A stretch of 64,000 nt of DNA. It comes from Chrysomallon squamiferum (lineage: Eukaryota; Mollusca; Gastropoda; Neomphalida; Peltospiridae). Shown here in pieces: positions 63,810 through 64,000 of the stretch; the stretch's first letter is position 1, and each line of letters begins with the position of its first letter. Under the pieces are notes generated by a model that did no database searches, was not told the origin of the DNA, and was given only the letters and a program-made list of their open reading frames with translations. The stretch covers positions 15,339,842 to 15,403,841 of the forward strand of contig CM022679.1 of the NCBI GenBank assembly GCA_012295275.1, in the 5' to 3' direction. Made by a program: the position numbers and the translations under genes.

Positions 63810-64000
63810 GTAAGTAAACACATTATATAACCCTTTAGTGGAAATGTAAACATCGGGTATACGAAAACACCAAAGCGTAAAATGGAAATAATTTCATTGA
63901 GCAAGAAAAACGAATGAAGATATCAGTCGAACACAAATTATTTTCAGTTTTAAAATTAATTACATCTGCAACTATTCTGATACATCAGCAAACCCATAGT

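Larger units (their letters stand above)
52767..64000 (+). repeat. segmental tandem duplication, unit 2 (incomplete)
   Basis: Repeats the 35209 edge (GGCTAAATGGGTATCG...GCACTACT), then has about 775 bp not present in unit 1 (52832-53607), then again matches unit 1 from AAGAAAATGAAAAAAAAGCC onward. Large intron indels separate the copies: unit 2 has about 410 bp of unrelated sequence in intron 1 and about 720 bp extra in intron 5, and lacks about 110 bp of intron 2. Confidence 0.85.

Overview
The window is eukaryotic and animal-like: AT-rich, packed with microsatellites ((GA)n, (TAA)n, (TTA)n, (ATCT)n, (ATGT)n) and dispersed repeats. Its few real genes are split by GT-AG introns or read as single exons with animal Kozak-like starts. 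An AA15 polysaccharide monooxygenase, an Atonal-type bHLH gene and a 15-exon SLC5-type symporter together suggest an invertebrate, most likely a mollusc or another lophotrochozoan. The species cannot be named from sequence alone.

Layout. 1-4.9 kb: repeats only, including a hairpin-ended minisatellite. 4.96-10.97 kb, minus strand: a two-exon gene for a secreted copper LPMO (AA15) with a C-terminal hydrophobic tail that looks like a GPI signal. Its 5.1-kb intron holds microsatellites and one arm of a dispersed inverted repeat. 11-24 kb: mostly repeats, with a weak small-protein candidate at 13.0-13.5 kb, tRNA-derived SINE material and the second copies of two dispersed repeats. 24.2-24.5 kb: an unusually GC-rich non-repetitive island upstream of an intronless Atonal-family bHLH gene (26.89-27.59 kb). 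28-35 kb: repeats and a doubtful orphan exon.

35.2 kb to the end: a recent tandem duplication of a sodium/solute symporter gene of the SLC5A6/A8/A12 type, with a start-to-start spacing of 18,272 bp. Copy 1 (36184-47351) is complete in exon structure (15 exons, about 651 codons) but lacks one T in exon 11, which breaks the frame. Copy 2 (from 54456) is intact through exon 11 and runs off the window. The coding exons differ at only about 1% of sites, while introns and flanks carry large indels. Between the copies lies a pogo/Tigger-like DNA transposon remnant with a recognisable N-terminal transposase segment, and eroded coding sequence.

The most unusual observation is that the symporter's exon 3, with intact splice sites and several hundred bp of both flanking introns, also occurs twice as inverted orphan units far upstream (20.7-21.5 kb and 31.4-32.1 kb). 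Each is bounded by (GA/CT)n tracts. Either an exon-bearing unit has been copied around the locus, or these are the last traces of older paralogs. No operon-like cooperation between the genes is evident. The LPMO, the transcription factor and the transporter appear to be independent neighbours.
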